The notes beneath the pieces are model-generated. The model ran no database searches. It was not told the DNA's origin and was given only the letters and a program-made list of their open reading frames with translations. A DNA stretch of 64,000 nucleotides from Palleronia abyssalis (lineage in GTDB: Bacteria > Pseudomonadota > Alphaproteobacteria > Rhodobacterales > Rhodobacteraceae). The translations under genes and the position numbers were made by a program. Numbering within the stretch: the stretch's first letter is position 1; every line of letters begins with the position of its first letter. The stretch spans positions 1 through 64,000 of the forward strand of contig NZ_ONZF01000006.1 in the NCBI RefSeq assembly GCF_900302445.1. The letters are read 5' to 3'. Below are positions 50,844 through 59,725 of this stretch, piece by piece.

Positions 50844-52046
50844 TCAGACCAGAAAGCGCGCGGCCAGCGGAAGCGAGGCCGCGCCAAGCGATCTCGACTC
50901 CGCGCCCAGCGTGCCGGCCCGGATCTGGGGCCGCCTCAAGCCGGCGAAGTCGGACGCGGCCACGGCGGTATCGACAGCCGCCACCAGTTCTGTACGCACC
51001 TCGTCCGGCAGATGCCCGTCGATCAGCACGCAGCCCACATCCAGAAGCGCCACGGTCGACAGGATCGCCTGGGCAAGCGCCGGCGCAGCGCATTTGATCC
51101 AGCGCTGGACTTCCGGCCGAATCCCGGCCCAGTCCTCGGGGCGAAGCTTCCACAGCTCTTCGATGCTGCGACCCTCGGCGATCAGAACCTCGGCCAGCCC
51201 ATACAGAGAGGCAAGGTCGATCAATTGTCGCGTGGTGCCGTCAGGCTGTGGGATCGGCAGTGACCCCACGGCGCCCGCGTTCCCCGTCCGCCCGGCAAAC
51301 AGGTGATTGCCGATGACAAGGCCACCGCCGACGAAAAAGCCGACGAAGATGTGCAGGAAATCCTCGGGCAGGGTTCCAGCCTGCCCAAAGACGAGTTCCG
51401 CAGCACATGCCGCGGAGGCATCATTCTGGATCAGCACCTCGAACCCGGTGCGGGCGCCAAGTTCGGCGCCGATATCACGGTCGCGCCAGGCCAGCAGCGC
51501 ATCGACCGGCGCGTCGATCTCTTCGGCCCAGTCCCAGATGTTGTAGGGCAGCGCGACCCCGAAGCCCGAAAGCCGGGCCCGTTCGCGAAGGCTCAGCCCT
51601 GCGGTGATTCGATCCGCGGCGGCTTGCAGGAACTCGAGCACTTCGTCGAAAACGGGGTAGTCATAGAAGATGCGTTCGTGACTGCGGATGGTGCCGGTCA
51701 TGTCGACCAGAACCAGCTCGGTCCAGCGGCGGCCGATCATTCCGCCGAAGAAGTACGCCCCGTCGGGGTTGAGTCGCATCGGCACCGAAGGCTGGCCGAC
51801 CTTGCCGCGCCGGGGCGCGTCACGCAGAAGCATTCCGTCCTCTTCGAGGGCGCGCATGATGACCGAGATCGTTTGCGCCGAAAGCCCGGTCCTGCGGGCG
51901 ATGTCGGCCTTCGCCAAAGCGCCATCGCGGCGCAGGATCGACAGCACCAGCCGTTCGTTGTGATCGCGCACGCCGCTCTGGTTCGTGCCCAGCATACGCA
52001 TGGGCACCGGGCCATAGGTCCCGCGACCGTCTTGGTTTTGAGCCAT
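50844..52046 (-). CDS. ROK-family transcriptional regulator
   Basis: A 400-residue NagC/XylR-type regulator. The N-terminal winged helix (NERLVLSILRRDGALAKADI, then ARRTGLSAQTISVIMRALEE) is followed by a ROK sugar-kinase-like domain with VLIQNDASAACAAELVFGQA and GFFVGGGLVIGNHLFAGRTG. The usual zinc-site cysteines of ROK kinases (CGxxGCxE) are replaced by GNAGAVGSLPIPQ, consistent with a regulator rather than a kinase. It is divergent from the rhodanese operon across about 390 bases; a sugar ligand is likely, targets unknown. Confidence 0.88.
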   Translation of the reverse strand: MAQNQDGRGTYGPVPMRMLGTNQSGVRDHNERLVLSILRRDGALAKADIARRTGLSAQTISVIMRALEEDGMLLRDAPRRGKVGQPSVPMRLNPDGAYFFGGMIGRRWTELVLVDMTGTIRSHERIFYDYPVFDEVLEFLQAAADRITAGLSLRERARLSGFGVALPYNIWDWAEEIDAPVDALLAWRDRDIGAELGARTGFEVLIQNDASAACAAELVFGQAGTLPEDFLHIFVGFFVGGGLVIGNHLFAGRTGNAGAVGSLPIPQPDGTTRQLIDLASLYGLAEVLIAEGRSIEELWKLRPEDWAGIRPEVQRWIKCAAPALAQAILSTVALLDVGCVLIDGHLPDEVRTELVAAVDTAVAASDFAGLRRPQIRAGTLGAESRSLGAASLPLAARFLV

Positions 52047-52438
52047 GCCAAACGCCTTTCAAACAGCAGCCGCCCCACGGGCCCCGCGCGAATAAGGCCG
52101 CGCGGCGTGGCCAGCCCATGCCCTGCCGTACCTGTTTTGCACCTATCGCCTGTCATTCTGCGCGCGCGTGGGCAAGACCGTGATTGCCCCTGCAAGGCTA
52201 CGCAGGCATCAACCCGCCGAAGGGCGGCATGCGCCGCCCCGCGCGCATTCGGGACGGATGTCCCGGTGCCGATCCGCGCCGGAAACCTGCGTCCGGGCAC
52301 CGCGCCACGATGATGACGGCGTTCGGATACGGGGCCCGAAGGGCGAAAACGGTTCCCCGACGGGCGGCGTGGACGGGCTTGATGTCCTGTGGGACACCTC
52401 CACATAAGCTGGGAAATTCATTCAAAGGAGGCTTTCTC
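52047..52438. other. intergenic region between ROK regulator and rhodanese operon
   Basis: About 390 bases carrying the two divergent promoters. Only AAAGGAGG just before 52439, the rhodanese ribosome binding site, is clear. Short open frames here have no recognisable similarity, and no RNA gene or strong hairpin is visible. Confidence 0.4.
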
Positions 52439-53365
52439 ATGCGTCTTGCCGCCCTGACCGCCGCCGGCCTTCTGGCCACCACGTCCATCGCCGCCGCGCA
52501 GACCGCGCTGGGGCCCCTCGTCACCCCCGAAGAGCTTCAGGGCGCGCTGGACGACGTGCGGGTGATCGACATCCGCCCCGAAGGTGCGTTCGGTGACGGG
52601 CATATCGGCGACGCCGTCGTCGCCCCCTATGCCCTGTTCCGCGGCCCCGAGGAGAATCCCGGCCAGATCGTCCCGGCCGATGACCTTCAGCAGGCCTATC
52701 GCGACCTCGGCCTGTCGCTGGACGACCATGTCGTCATCTCTTACGCGGGGTCGGACATCAGCGATTTCGGTGCCGCCGCGCGGGTCTACTGGACGCTGAA
52801 ATCGTCCGGGTTCGAGAATCTGTCGATCCTGAACGGCGGCATCGCCGCCTGGACCGAAGCGGGGCTGGAGCTGGATGACGAGGTCACATCGCCCGAGGCC
52901 AGCCAGATCGAGGTGACGTGGTCGCCCGAGTGGACCGCCTCGGCCGAGGATGTGCAGCAGGTGCTGAACGGCGAGGACGAGGCGCTGCTTCTGGACGCCC
53001 GCCCGGAAGGCTTCTGGTCCGGCAACCAGTCGCACCCGTCGGCTGCCAAGCCCGGCACCCTGCCCCAGTCCGAGTATTTCGAACACGCGGGCTGGTTCGC
53101 CGAAGGCCCCGCGATCATCGACGCGTCGGCCGCACGCAGCCTTGCGGACGAGCAGAATTTCAGCGACGCAGGGTCCATCATCTCGTTCTGCAACACCGGG
53201 CACTGGGCCGCGACCAACTGGTTCGCGCTTTCCGAACTGGCCGAGGTGGGCGACGTGAAGCTGTATCCTGAATCCATGGTCGGCTGGTCGAACGCGGGCT
53301 ACGAGATGGCGAACGTTCCCGGCCCGCTGAAGACGCTGTGGAACAACATCACCAGCGCATTCTGA
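52439..53365 (+). CDS. secreted two-domain rhodanese (thiosulfate sulfurtransferase-like)
   Basis: A 308-residue periplasmic rhodanese. Signal peptide MRLAALTAAGLLATTSIAAA. Domain 1 (about 25-145, VRVIDIRPEGAFGDGHIGDA) lacks a cysteine in its loop (SYAGSDISDFG). Domain 2 (about 165-300) has the active-site ISFCNTGHWAATNW with C251. AAAGGAGG precedes the ATG. It is followed at ten bases by a YeeE/YedE thiosulfate-transporter-like gene, suggesting that it delivers or mobilises sulfane sulfur in the periplasm. Confidence 0.9.
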   Translation: MRLAALTAAGLLATTSIAAAQTALGPLVTPEELQGALDDVRVIDIRPEGAFGDGHIGDAVVAPYALFRGPEENPGQIVPADDLQQAYRDLGLSLDDHVVISYAGSDISDFGAAARVYWTLKSSGFENLSILNGGIAAWTEAGLELDDEVTSPEASQIEVTWSPEWTASAEDVQQVLNGEDEALLLDARPEGFWSGNQSHPSAAKPGTLPQSEYFEHAGWFAEGPAIIDASAARSLADEQNFSDAGSIISFCNTGHWAATNWFALSELAEVGDVKLYPESMVGWSNAGYEMANVPGPLKTLWNNITSAF

Positions 53366-53375
53366 GGGGGGCGGC

Positions 53376-54506
53376 ATGGTCAGCTTCGCCGCAGGCACCA
53401 GCCCCGAGGGGCGCACCGGCGCCTCGAACATCACCCGTGCCGCCCTGATCGGGGCGGCGTTGGCCTTTGCCTTCGCCGTCGCCGTCCTTGCGGGCGCGCG
53501 CTATGGCCTGTTGATCCTGATCGGCCTGGGCTTTGGCATCACGCTGGAAGGGTTCCGGTTCGGTTTCGCGGGGCCGTGGCGGCGGATGATCACCGACCGC
53601 AACCCCGACGGGCTTCTGGGGCACCTTCTGTCCATCGGGCTGGTCGCGCTGGTGGCCTTCCCGCTGCTGGCCACCCACGGGGAGGAGCTGATCGGCGCCC
53701 ATGCCCCCGTGGGCTTTGCCATGATCGGCGGGGCCTTCGTCTTCGGCGCCTGCATGCAGCTTGTCATGGGCTGTGGGTCGGGCACGCTGGTCAACGCCGG
53801 ATCCGGCAACCCCGTAGGGCTTCTGGCGCTGCCCTTCTTCGCGCTGGGGTCCTTCGCGGGGGCCTACAACCTGATCTGGTGGACCGACCTCGGCGCGCTG
53901 CCCGTCATCGCGTTCGAAGGCACGTCGGGCCTTCTGATCACGCTTGCCGGGCTTGCGGCCGTCGCGGCGGCGATCCTGTGGATGGCGCCCGCGCAATACC
54001 GGTCGATCCCGCGCCGCTATGTCTACGCGGCCGTGGGCCTGGCGATCTTCGCCATCCTTAACATCGTGGTCGCGGGCCAGCCCTGGGGCATCGTCTATGG
54101 CCTTGGCCTGTGGGCCGCGAAGGGCGCCACCACGCTGGGCGTCCCGACCGAGCCGTCGGCCTTCTGGGGCATCCCCGCCAACCAGGAGCGGATCGCCGAA
54201 AGCCTGCTGACCGACGTCACCTCGCTGACCAACCTCGGCATCATCGGCGGCGCGCTGCTGGTCACCGCATGGCGCGGTGGGTTCGGGCAGAAGCTGCCGT
54301 CATACCCGCTGAAAGGCTGGATTGCGGCCATCGTGGCGGGGTTCCTGCTGGGCTATTCCTCGCGGATCGCGTTCGGATGCAACGTAGGCGCGTTCTTTTC
54401 AGGGATCTCCACGGGGTCGCTGCATGGCTGGGCGTGGTTCGCCGCGGCCTTCGCAGGGTCGGTCCTGGGCGTCAGGCTGCGGCCGAAATTCGGATTGGGG
54501 GGCTAG
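53376..54506 (+). CDS. YeeE/YedE-family membrane protein (TsuA-like thiosulfate transporter)
   Basis: A 376-residue membrane protein with about nine to eleven hydrophobic helices. The two conserved cysteine repeats are FGACMQLVMGCGSGTLVNAG and FGCNVGAFFSGISTGSLHGW. In TsuA such cysteines relay thiosulfate across the membrane. The start ATG 53376 has GGGGGGC upstream. It is middle gene of the rhodanese-YedE-small-protein operon, so thiosulfate or another sulfur anion is the likely cargo. Confidence 0.9.
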   Translation: MVSFAAGTSPEGRTGASNITRAALIGAALAFAFAVAVLAGARYGLLILIGLGFGITLEGFRFGFAGPWRRMITDRNPDGLLGHLLSIGLVALVAFPLLATHGEELIGAHAPVGFAMIGGAFVFGACMQLVMGCGSGTLVNAGSGNPVGLLALPFFALGSFAGAYNLIWWTDLGALPVIAFEGTSGLLITLAGLAAVAAAILWMAPAQYRSIPRRYVYAAVGLAIFAILNIVVAGQPWGIVYGLGLWAAKGATTLGVPTEPSAFWGIPANQERIAESLLTDVTSLTNLGIIGGALLVTAWRGGFGQKLPSYPLKGWIAAIVAGFLLGYSSRIAFGCNVGAFFSGISTGSLHGWAWFAAAFAGSVLGVRLRPKFGLGG

Positions 54507-54509
54507 GCC

Positions 54510-54680
54510 ATGACGCGCAAACTGACCGCCACCATCGCCGGGCTTCTGGTCGTGGGCCTGCTGGCCTTCGATCTGGCCGCGTCCGAGCCGCTGGACCCTT
54601 ATGCCCAGCCGCCGGTCGTGGCGCTAGGGTCCGGGGCGGCGGCCTCGGGGGCGCATTGCGCGTCCCTGCCCACGGAATGA
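54510..54680 (+). CDS. small single-span membrane protein in the rhodanese-YedE operon
   Basis: A 56-residue protein: MTRKLTATIAGLLVVGLLAF forms one hydrophobic helix, and the remaining periplasmic or cytoplasmic tail is rich in Ala, Gly and Pro and has one cysteine near the end (GAHCASLPTE). It starts three bases after the YedE stop and ends one base before the convergent puuD stop. No family recognised. Its position suggests an accessory subunit of the sulfur transporter; inference only. Confidence 0.65.
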   Translation: MTRKLTATIAGLLVVGLLAFDLAASEPLDPYAQPPVVALGSGAAASGAHCASLPTE

Positions 54681-54681
54681 C

Positions 54682-55932
54682 CTAGCGGGCGGCGACCTCG
54701 CGCGCGCCGCCCTGCCCCGCGCGGAACCAGTCGCGGATCGCGCGCCGCTCGTCTTCCGAGATATCGGTCAGGTTCGCGGGCGGCATGGCGTGGGACACGC
54801 CCGCCTGTAGAAAGACCTGCCGCGCCTGCCCCGCGATATCGGCCGCCGTCTCCAGATAGACGCCCTTCGGCGCCCAGCGGATGCCGTCCCACACGGGTTC
54901 GCGCGCGTGGCACATGGAACAGCGGCCGACCACGATCCCCTCGACCGCCTCGAAGCCCGGCGCGTCGGCGAAGGCCAGCGCGTGGGCGTCCATGGGCCGG
55001 TCGGCGGCCACCTCGTAGTCGCCGTCGCGCAAAGGCGCGGTGGACAGCCACGCCAGGATCACGAACAGCACCGCGGTCACGGCCCAGGTCCAGTATGGCG
55101 GGGATTTACGCATGTGCATGCTGTTGAAGAAATGCCGGATCGACACGCCGATCAGGAACACCAGCGCCGCGATGATCCACGCGTTTTCCGTGGCGAAGGC
55201 CAGCGGGTAGTGGTTCGACAGCATCAGGAACAGCACCGGCAACGTCAGATAGTTGTTGTGGGTGGACCGCAGCTTGGCGATCTTGCCGTATTTCGGGTCG
55301 GGCTTGCGCCCTGCCTTCAGGTCGCCCACGACGATGCGCTGGTTGGGCATGATGATCATGGCGACATTCGCTGTCATGATCGTCGCCGTCATCGCCCCCA
55401 AGTGCAAAAGCGCCGCGCGGCCGGTGAAGATCTGGTTCAGCGCCCACGACACCACAACGATCCCCGCAAACAGCACCAGCATCACCGCCGTGGGCCTGTC
55501 CTTCAGCGGCGACTTGCACAGCGCGTCATAGGCGACCCAGCCCACCGCAATGAACGCGGCCGAGATACCGACGGCCTGCCAGACCGCCAGATCGGCCTTG
55601 GCGGGGTCGATCAGATACAGCTCGGCCCCTGCCCAGTAGACGATCATCAAAAGCGCCGCGCCCGAGATCCAGGTCCAGTAGCTTTCCCATTTGAACCAGG
55701 TCAAATGCTCGGGCATCGCGTCCGGGGCGACGAGGTATTTCTGCACGTGGTAGAACCCGCCGCCATGGACCTGCCATTCCTCGCCATCCGCAGGGCCTGC
55801 GATGTTCCGATTCAACCCCAGGTCCAGCGCGATAAAATAGAAGGACGAGCCGATCCATGCGATCGCGGTGATGACGTGCAGCCAGCGTACCGCGAAGGCG
55901 GCCCAATCCCACATGACGGCGAAATCGTACAT
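54682..55932 (-). CDS. puuD: membrane urate oxidase PuuD with C-terminal cytochrome c
   Basis: A 416-residue urate hydroxylase. Eight or so membrane helices make up the urate oxidase N domain (AAFAVRWLHVITAIAWIGSS, FYHVQKYLVAP, YLTLPVLFLMLSNHYPLAFA). A periplasmic cytochrome c follows, with haem motif CSMCH (338-342) and Met ligand in SHAMPPANLTDIS. It sends urate electrons to the respiratory chain instead of making peroxide. GAAGGGA lies five bases before ATG 55932. It opens the purine cluster and is divergent from the Crp-like regulator. Confidence 0.94.
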   Translation of the reverse strand: MYDFAVMWDWAAFAVRWLHVITAIAWIGSSFYFIALDLGLNRNIAGPADGEEWQVHGGGFYHVQKYLVAPDAMPEHLTWFKWESYWTWISGAALLMIVYWAGAELYLIDPAKADLAVWQAVGISAAFIAVGWVAYDALCKSPLKDRPTAVMLVLFAGIVVVSWALNQIFTGRAALLHLGAMTATIMTANVAMIIMPNQRIVVGDLKAGRKPDPKYGKIAKLRSTHNNYLTLPVLFLMLSNHYPLAFATENAWIIAALVFLIGVSIRHFFNSMHMRKSPPYWTWAVTAVLFVILAWLSTAPLRDGDYEVAADRPMDAHALAFADAPGFEAVEGIVVGRCSMCHAREPVWDGIRWAPKGVYLETAADIAGQARQVFLQAGVSHAMPPANLTDISEDERRAIRDWFRAGQGGAREVAAR

Positions 55933-56258
55933 CGCGGTCCCTTCCCCGGTGTCCAGATATGCCCGCCGGCGTGGCACCCCGGCGGCAGGCCCCCCTTTTG
56001 CGGCAGATACCCCCGCCGGGCAAGACCGGGCGCGGTGCGAGGCGTGACGGCCCCTCATTCAAGTCGGGCGCGGCGCCCCCCGCCCGGCCCGGTGCCGCTG
56101 CCCCGTCCGGACCCGATTTGTACGCTTCTGTACCTATCCAGTTCCAGTTCGACACCCCGGCCGCCGTCCGGTATGTGAATTCATCGGCCCCGTGATTTTT
56201 TGGGTTGGGCCGCTTGAGAGACAGCCAGCGCGCTCTTGCCCTTCACGCAGGAGCAGCC
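55933..56258. other. intergenic region between puuD and the Crp/Fnr-like gene
   Basis: A 326-base divergent promoter region. A short inverted repeat (GTAC-N6-GTAC at 56120-56133) and a GGAAC near 56140 on the minus strand are the only structures noticed, and neither matches a known operator with confidence. No gene or RNA is visible. Confidence 0.4.
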
Positions 56259-56984
56259 ATGGCCAAAGCCTTCGGCCCACCGAACGATCACAACATTCTT
56301 CTGGCATCGCTTTCGCCCGACTTGCGCGCTGTGCTGGCCCCTCATCTGGAGCTTGTGCGGCTCGAGCAGAGATCGGCCCTGGAATATCCGCAGGAGAAGA
56401 TCGAACGTGTCACCTTCCCGGTCGATTGCGTGGGCTCGATGGTGGCCGTCGGGGACGAGGGGCGGCGGATCGAGGTCGGGCTGTTCGGCTTCGACGGGAT
56501 GTCGGGAACCAGCATCGTGATGGGGGTGGAGACGAGCCCGCTGGAGGTTTTCGTGCAGGTTGCCGGGGACGGGTACACGATCGACACCGAAGTCTTCCGC
56601 GGTCTCCTCGACCAGCACGACGCGCTGGAACTTCATTTCAAGCGGTACATTCACTGCTTGAACATCCAGACCACCCAAACGGCCCTGTCGAACGGCCAGT
56701 CCAAGCTCGAGGAGCGTTTGGCGCGCTGGCTTCTGATGTGCCACGACAGAGTGTCAGACGACCGGATGGCCCTCACCCACGACTTTCTGTCCATCATGCT
56801 GGGCGTTCGCCGGGCGGGGGTGACCGTCGGGACGCATATACTTGAGGGCAAGGGCCTGATCCGCGCAGGCCGGGGCGTCATCACCATTCTGGATCGGGAT
56901 GGACTGGAAGCAGAGGCGCGCGGGTCCTACGGCGTGGCCGAGAAAGAGTATGCGCGCCTTTTCGGAAACCCGCCCACCGACTGA
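56259..56984 (+). CDS. Crp/Fnr-family transcriptional regulator
   Basis: A 241-residue regulator with an N-terminal cyclic-nucleotide-binding-like beta barrel (LRAVLAPHLELVRLEQRSAL, GLFGFDGMSG) lacking the FNR cysteines. The C-terminal Crp-type HTH is LTHDFLSIMLGVRRAGVTVG, then THILEGKGLIRAGRGVITIL. The CAGGAG upstream fixes ATG 56259. It resembles the stress-linked Crp-like regulators common beside HWE kinases in alphaproteobacteria, and it converges on one here with 11 bases between stops. Confidence 0.87.
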   Translation: MAKAFGPPNDHNILLASLSPDLRAVLAPHLELVRLEQRSALEYPQEKIERVTFPVDCVGSMVAVGDEGRRIEVGLFGFDGMSGTSIVMGVETSPLEVFVQVAGDGYTIDTEVFRGLLDQHDALELHFKRYIHCLNIQTTQTALSNGQSKLEERLARWLLMCHDRVSDDRMALTHDFLSIMLGVRRAGVTVGTHILEGKGLIRAGRGVITILDRDGLEAEARGSYGVAEKEYARLFGNPPTD

Positions 56985-56995
56985 CGAGCGGCCTT

Positions 56996-57616
56996 TCAGA
57001 TCGGCAATTCGATCCGGTAGGATGCGCCGTGACCATGTTCGACCGTCAGTTTGCCGCGATGCCGCTGGACGGTCGAGTTCACGATCGTCATCCCCAGCCC
57101 GGTGGTATCATGGATGTCGAAGCCGTCCGGCAGGCCATGGCCGTTGTCCCCGACATCGACGATCAGGATCCCTGCCTTGCTGACGCGATAGGTCACGCCA
57201 ACGACCGTCCCGCCATCCGCATGCCCATGCTTGACCGAGTTCGTCGCCAATTCGCTGATCACCACGGCAAGTGCACCCGCGATGTCCGCGGGCACCGGGA
57301 TGTCGACGCCGTTCACGAACACGTCGATATCGAGGCTTTGCGACAGAACCTCCGAAAGCTCCTCTAGGTGGGGCAGAAGCTGCACCTCTTCGCCGCGTCC
57401 GATCTGACCCATGATCCGGTGAAGGCGCGCGATCGCACTCAGCCGGTTGGCGGCGCTTTCGAGCGCAAGGCGCGCCTCTTCGACCGAAGAGATTCGTCGG
57501 CTTTCGAACCGCATTGTCGCAGCAAGAAAGGCGAGGCTGTTCCCGATCCGGTGGTCAGCTTCCCGGTCCCGGTCCCGGGGCACCGCCGGCTCTTCCATCA
57601 CCTGCATCTTTGCCAT
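56996..57616 (-). CDS. HWE/HisKA2-type histidine kinase without sensor domain
   Basis: A 206-residue kinase core. The dimerisation/phosphotransfer helix has H22 in EADHRIGNSLAFLAATMR (HRxxN pattern). The ATPase domain has N126 in SELATNSVKHGHADGG, G1-type VGDNGHGLPDGF and TGLGMTIVN. No PAS, GAF or membrane segment is present, so input must come from another protein. ATG 57616 has AAGGAGG five bases upstream; a GTG three bases earlier is too close. The FAT-GUY-like receiver at 11631 is a possible, unlinked, partner. Confidence 0.87.
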   Translation of the reverse strand: MAKMQVMEEPAVPRDRDREADHRIGNSLAFLAATMRFESRRISSVEEARLALESAANRLSAIARLHRIMGQIGRGEEVQLLPHLEELSEVLSQSLDIDVFVNGVDIPVPADIAGALAVVISELATNSVKHGHADGGTVVGVTYRVSKAGILIVDVGDNGHGLPDGFDIHDTTGLGMTIVNSTVQRHRGKLTVEHGHGASYRIELPI

Positions 57617-57889
57617 CACGGCCTCCTTCCAGAAGCAGCATCACGATGAGGGCACCCGCCGGACTCACTCGTACCGTGGTCACTGGGTTCACACTTTGCC
57701 CGACGGATGCCCCCGGGTCACTCATCAAACTTTGAACACGCGCATACAACCTATGGTGCGTATTCGAACACTTGGCATACGCCTTCGGCCCTGCGCTGCC
57801 AGCAAGACGCAGAGCACTGGAACCGGTGTGCGTTCAGCCAGAATTGGCGGGGCCCCGGCGTCGGACGTCCCGGCCCCGGGCGGGTCCCC

Positions 57890-58243
57890 TCAGCTGCCGC
57901 GATAGGTTGAATAGCCGTAGGGAGAGAGCAGCAGCGGCACGTGGTAATGCGCATCCTCGCCCATGCCGAAGCGGATCGGCACCTGGTCGAGGAACCGCGG
58001 CGCAGCCCCCGGAGCCGCGGTGCGGTCAAGATAATCGCCCGCGTGGAACACCAGCTCGTAGGTGCCGGTGGCGAACTCGGCCTCGGGCAGGATCGGGCCG
58101 TCGGTGCGGCCGTCGTCGTTGGTCACGACCTCGGCGAGGCGGGTACGTGTCTCGCCCTCGATCCGGTACAGGGTAATGGTCAGACCCGCGGCGGGGGCCC
58201 CGCGCGCATTGTCGAGGACATGGGTCGTCAGATATCCGGGCAT
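57890..58243 (-). CDS. uraH: 5-hydroxyisourate hydrolase
   Basis: A 117-residue transthyretin-like hydrolase taking the product of urate oxidation to OHCU. It has [20 protein letters not shown] (catalytic His), the internal [12 protein letters not shown] arginine, and the C-terminal [11 protein letters not shown], matching the YRGS signature. Start ATG 58243. It is divergent from the allantoinase-OHCU fusion with 72 bases between starts, giving a shared control region for consecutive steps. Confidence 0.95.
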   Translation of the reverse strand: MPGYLTTHVLDNARGAPAAGLTITLYRIEGETRTRLAEVVTNDDGRTDGPILPEAEFATGTYELVFHAGDYLDRTAAPGAAPRFLDQVPIRFGMGEDAHYHVPLLLSPYGYSTYRGS

Positions 58244-58315
58244 GGCACTTTCCTTTTTCGCACGTCCTACCATACCACTTAGCGCGTGCCACCGCCGCTA
58301 TTGGAGAGACCGCCG

Positions 58316-59725
58316 ATGACCCGTTACCCCCGCGACCTTCAGGGCCATGGCCCCACGCCCCCCGCCCCCCGCTGGCCGGGTGGTGCGAAGATCGCGGTGC
58401 AGATCGTCCTGAACTACGAGGAAGGGGGCGAGAATAACATCCTGCACGGCGATGCCGCGTCCGAAGCGTTCCTGAGCGAGATCGTCGGCGCCGCCCCCTG
58501 GCCCGGCCAGCGCCATGCGAACATGGAGTCGTTCTATGAATACGGCGCGAGGGCGGGGTTCTGGCGGCTGCACCGACTTCTGGGCGACCTGCCGATTACC
58601 GTCTACGGCGTGGCGACGGCGCTGGCGCGATCCCCTTCGCAGGTGGCCGCGATGCAGGACGCGGGGTGGGAAATCGCCAGCCACGGGCTGAAATGGATCG
58701 AGCACAAGGACATGCCCGAAGCCAAGGAGCGCGCCGCCATCGCCGAGGCGATCCGCCTGCATACCGAAGTGACGGGCGAAGCGCCGCGCGGGTTCTACAC
58801 CGGCCGGTCGTCCGAGAACACGCTGCGCCTGACCGCCGAGACGAGAGCCTTCGAATATATTGCCGACGCCTATGCCGACGATCTGCCCTACTGGATCGAG
58901 GTGGGCGACCGCGATCAGCTTGTGGTGCCCTATACGCTGGACGCCAACGACATGCGCTTCGCCACGCCGCAGGGGTTCAACGCGCCCGAACAGTTCTTCG
59001 ACTATCTGCGCGCGACCTTCGACACGCTGTATCGCGAGGGGGAGGAGGGCGCTGCCAAGATGATGTCGGTGGGTCTGCATTGCCGCCTGGTGGGCCGTCC
59101 CGGCCGGATCGAGGCGCTGCGCCGTTTCATCGAGCACGCGCAGGCGCATGACGGGGTCTGGTTCGCCACGCGGGCACAGATCGCGGACCACTGGGCGCGC
59201 GAGCATCCGCATCGTCGGATCGAACGTCCCAGTCAGATGGACCGCGAGACCTTCGTCGCCCGCTTCGGCGGGGTGGTCGAACACTCACCCTGGGTGGCAG
59301 AGCGCGCCTTCGACTTGGAGCTTGGTCCGGCACACGACACGCCCGTCGGGCTGGCGAATGCCTTGTCCCGCGTGCTGCGCACCGCGTCCGAAGCCGAGCG
59401 TCTGGGCGTCCTGCGCGCGCATCCCGACCTGGCGGGAAAACTGGCCGCTGCGAAGGCCCTGACCGCCGAGAGCAGCGCCGAACAGGCCAGCGCCGGGCTA
59501 GATGCCCTGACCGAGGCCGAGCGGGCGCGTTTCACCAAGGCGAACGCCGAATATATGGACAAGCACGGCTTTCCCTTCATCATCGCAGTGCGCGATCACG
59601 ACAAGGCAGGAATAATGGCCGCGTTCGAGCGGCGCATCGCCAACGACCGCGCGACCGAGTTCGCCGAGGCGTGCCGGCAGGTCGAACGCATCGCCGCGCT
59701 GCGGCTGCGGGACATGCTAGGATGA
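58316..59725 (+). CDS. puuE: allantoinase PuuE - OHCU decarboxylase fusion
   Basis: A 469-residue bifunctional enzyme. Residues about 1-305 are a polysaccharide-deacetylase-type allantoinase (VQIVLNYEEGGENNILHGD, ESFYEYGARAGFWRLHRLLG, WEIASHGLKWIEHKDM, GFYTGRSSENT). Residues about 312-468 are OHCU decarboxylase (FVARFGGVVEHSPWVAERAF, LRAHPDLAGKLAAAKALTAE, FTKANAEYMDKHGFPFIIAV). The fusion channels OHCU to allantoin and on to allantoate. GGAGA precedes ATG 58316. It overlaps the downstream allA by ATGA. Confidence 0.93.
   Translation: MTRYPRDLQGHGPTPPAPRWPGGAKIAVQIVLNYEEGGENNILHGDAASEAFLSEIVGAAPWPGQRHANMESFYEYGARAGFWRLHRLLGDLPITVYGVATALARSPSQVAAMQDAGWEIASHGLKWIEHKDMPEAKERAAIAEAIRLHTEVTGEAPRGFYTGRSSENTLRLTAETRAFEYIADAYADDLPYWIEVGDRDQLVVPYTLDANDMRFATPQGFNAPEQFFDYLRATFDTLYREGEEGAAKMMSVGLHCRLVGRPGRIEALRRFIEHAQAHDGVWFATRAQIADHWAREHPHRRIERPSQMDRETFVARFGGVVEHSPWVAERAFDLELGPAHDTPVGLANALSRVLRTASEAERLGVLRAHPDLAGKLAAAKALTAESSAEQASAGLDALTEAERARFTKANAEYMDKHGFPFIIAVRDHDKAGIMAAFERRIANDRATEFAEACRQVERIAALRLRDMLG

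Noticed and set aside
56120-56160. GGAAC near the puuD promoter as an EcfG site
   Set aside because: The base run at the expected -10 distance reads GTAC rather than GTT, so the pattern is incomplete.
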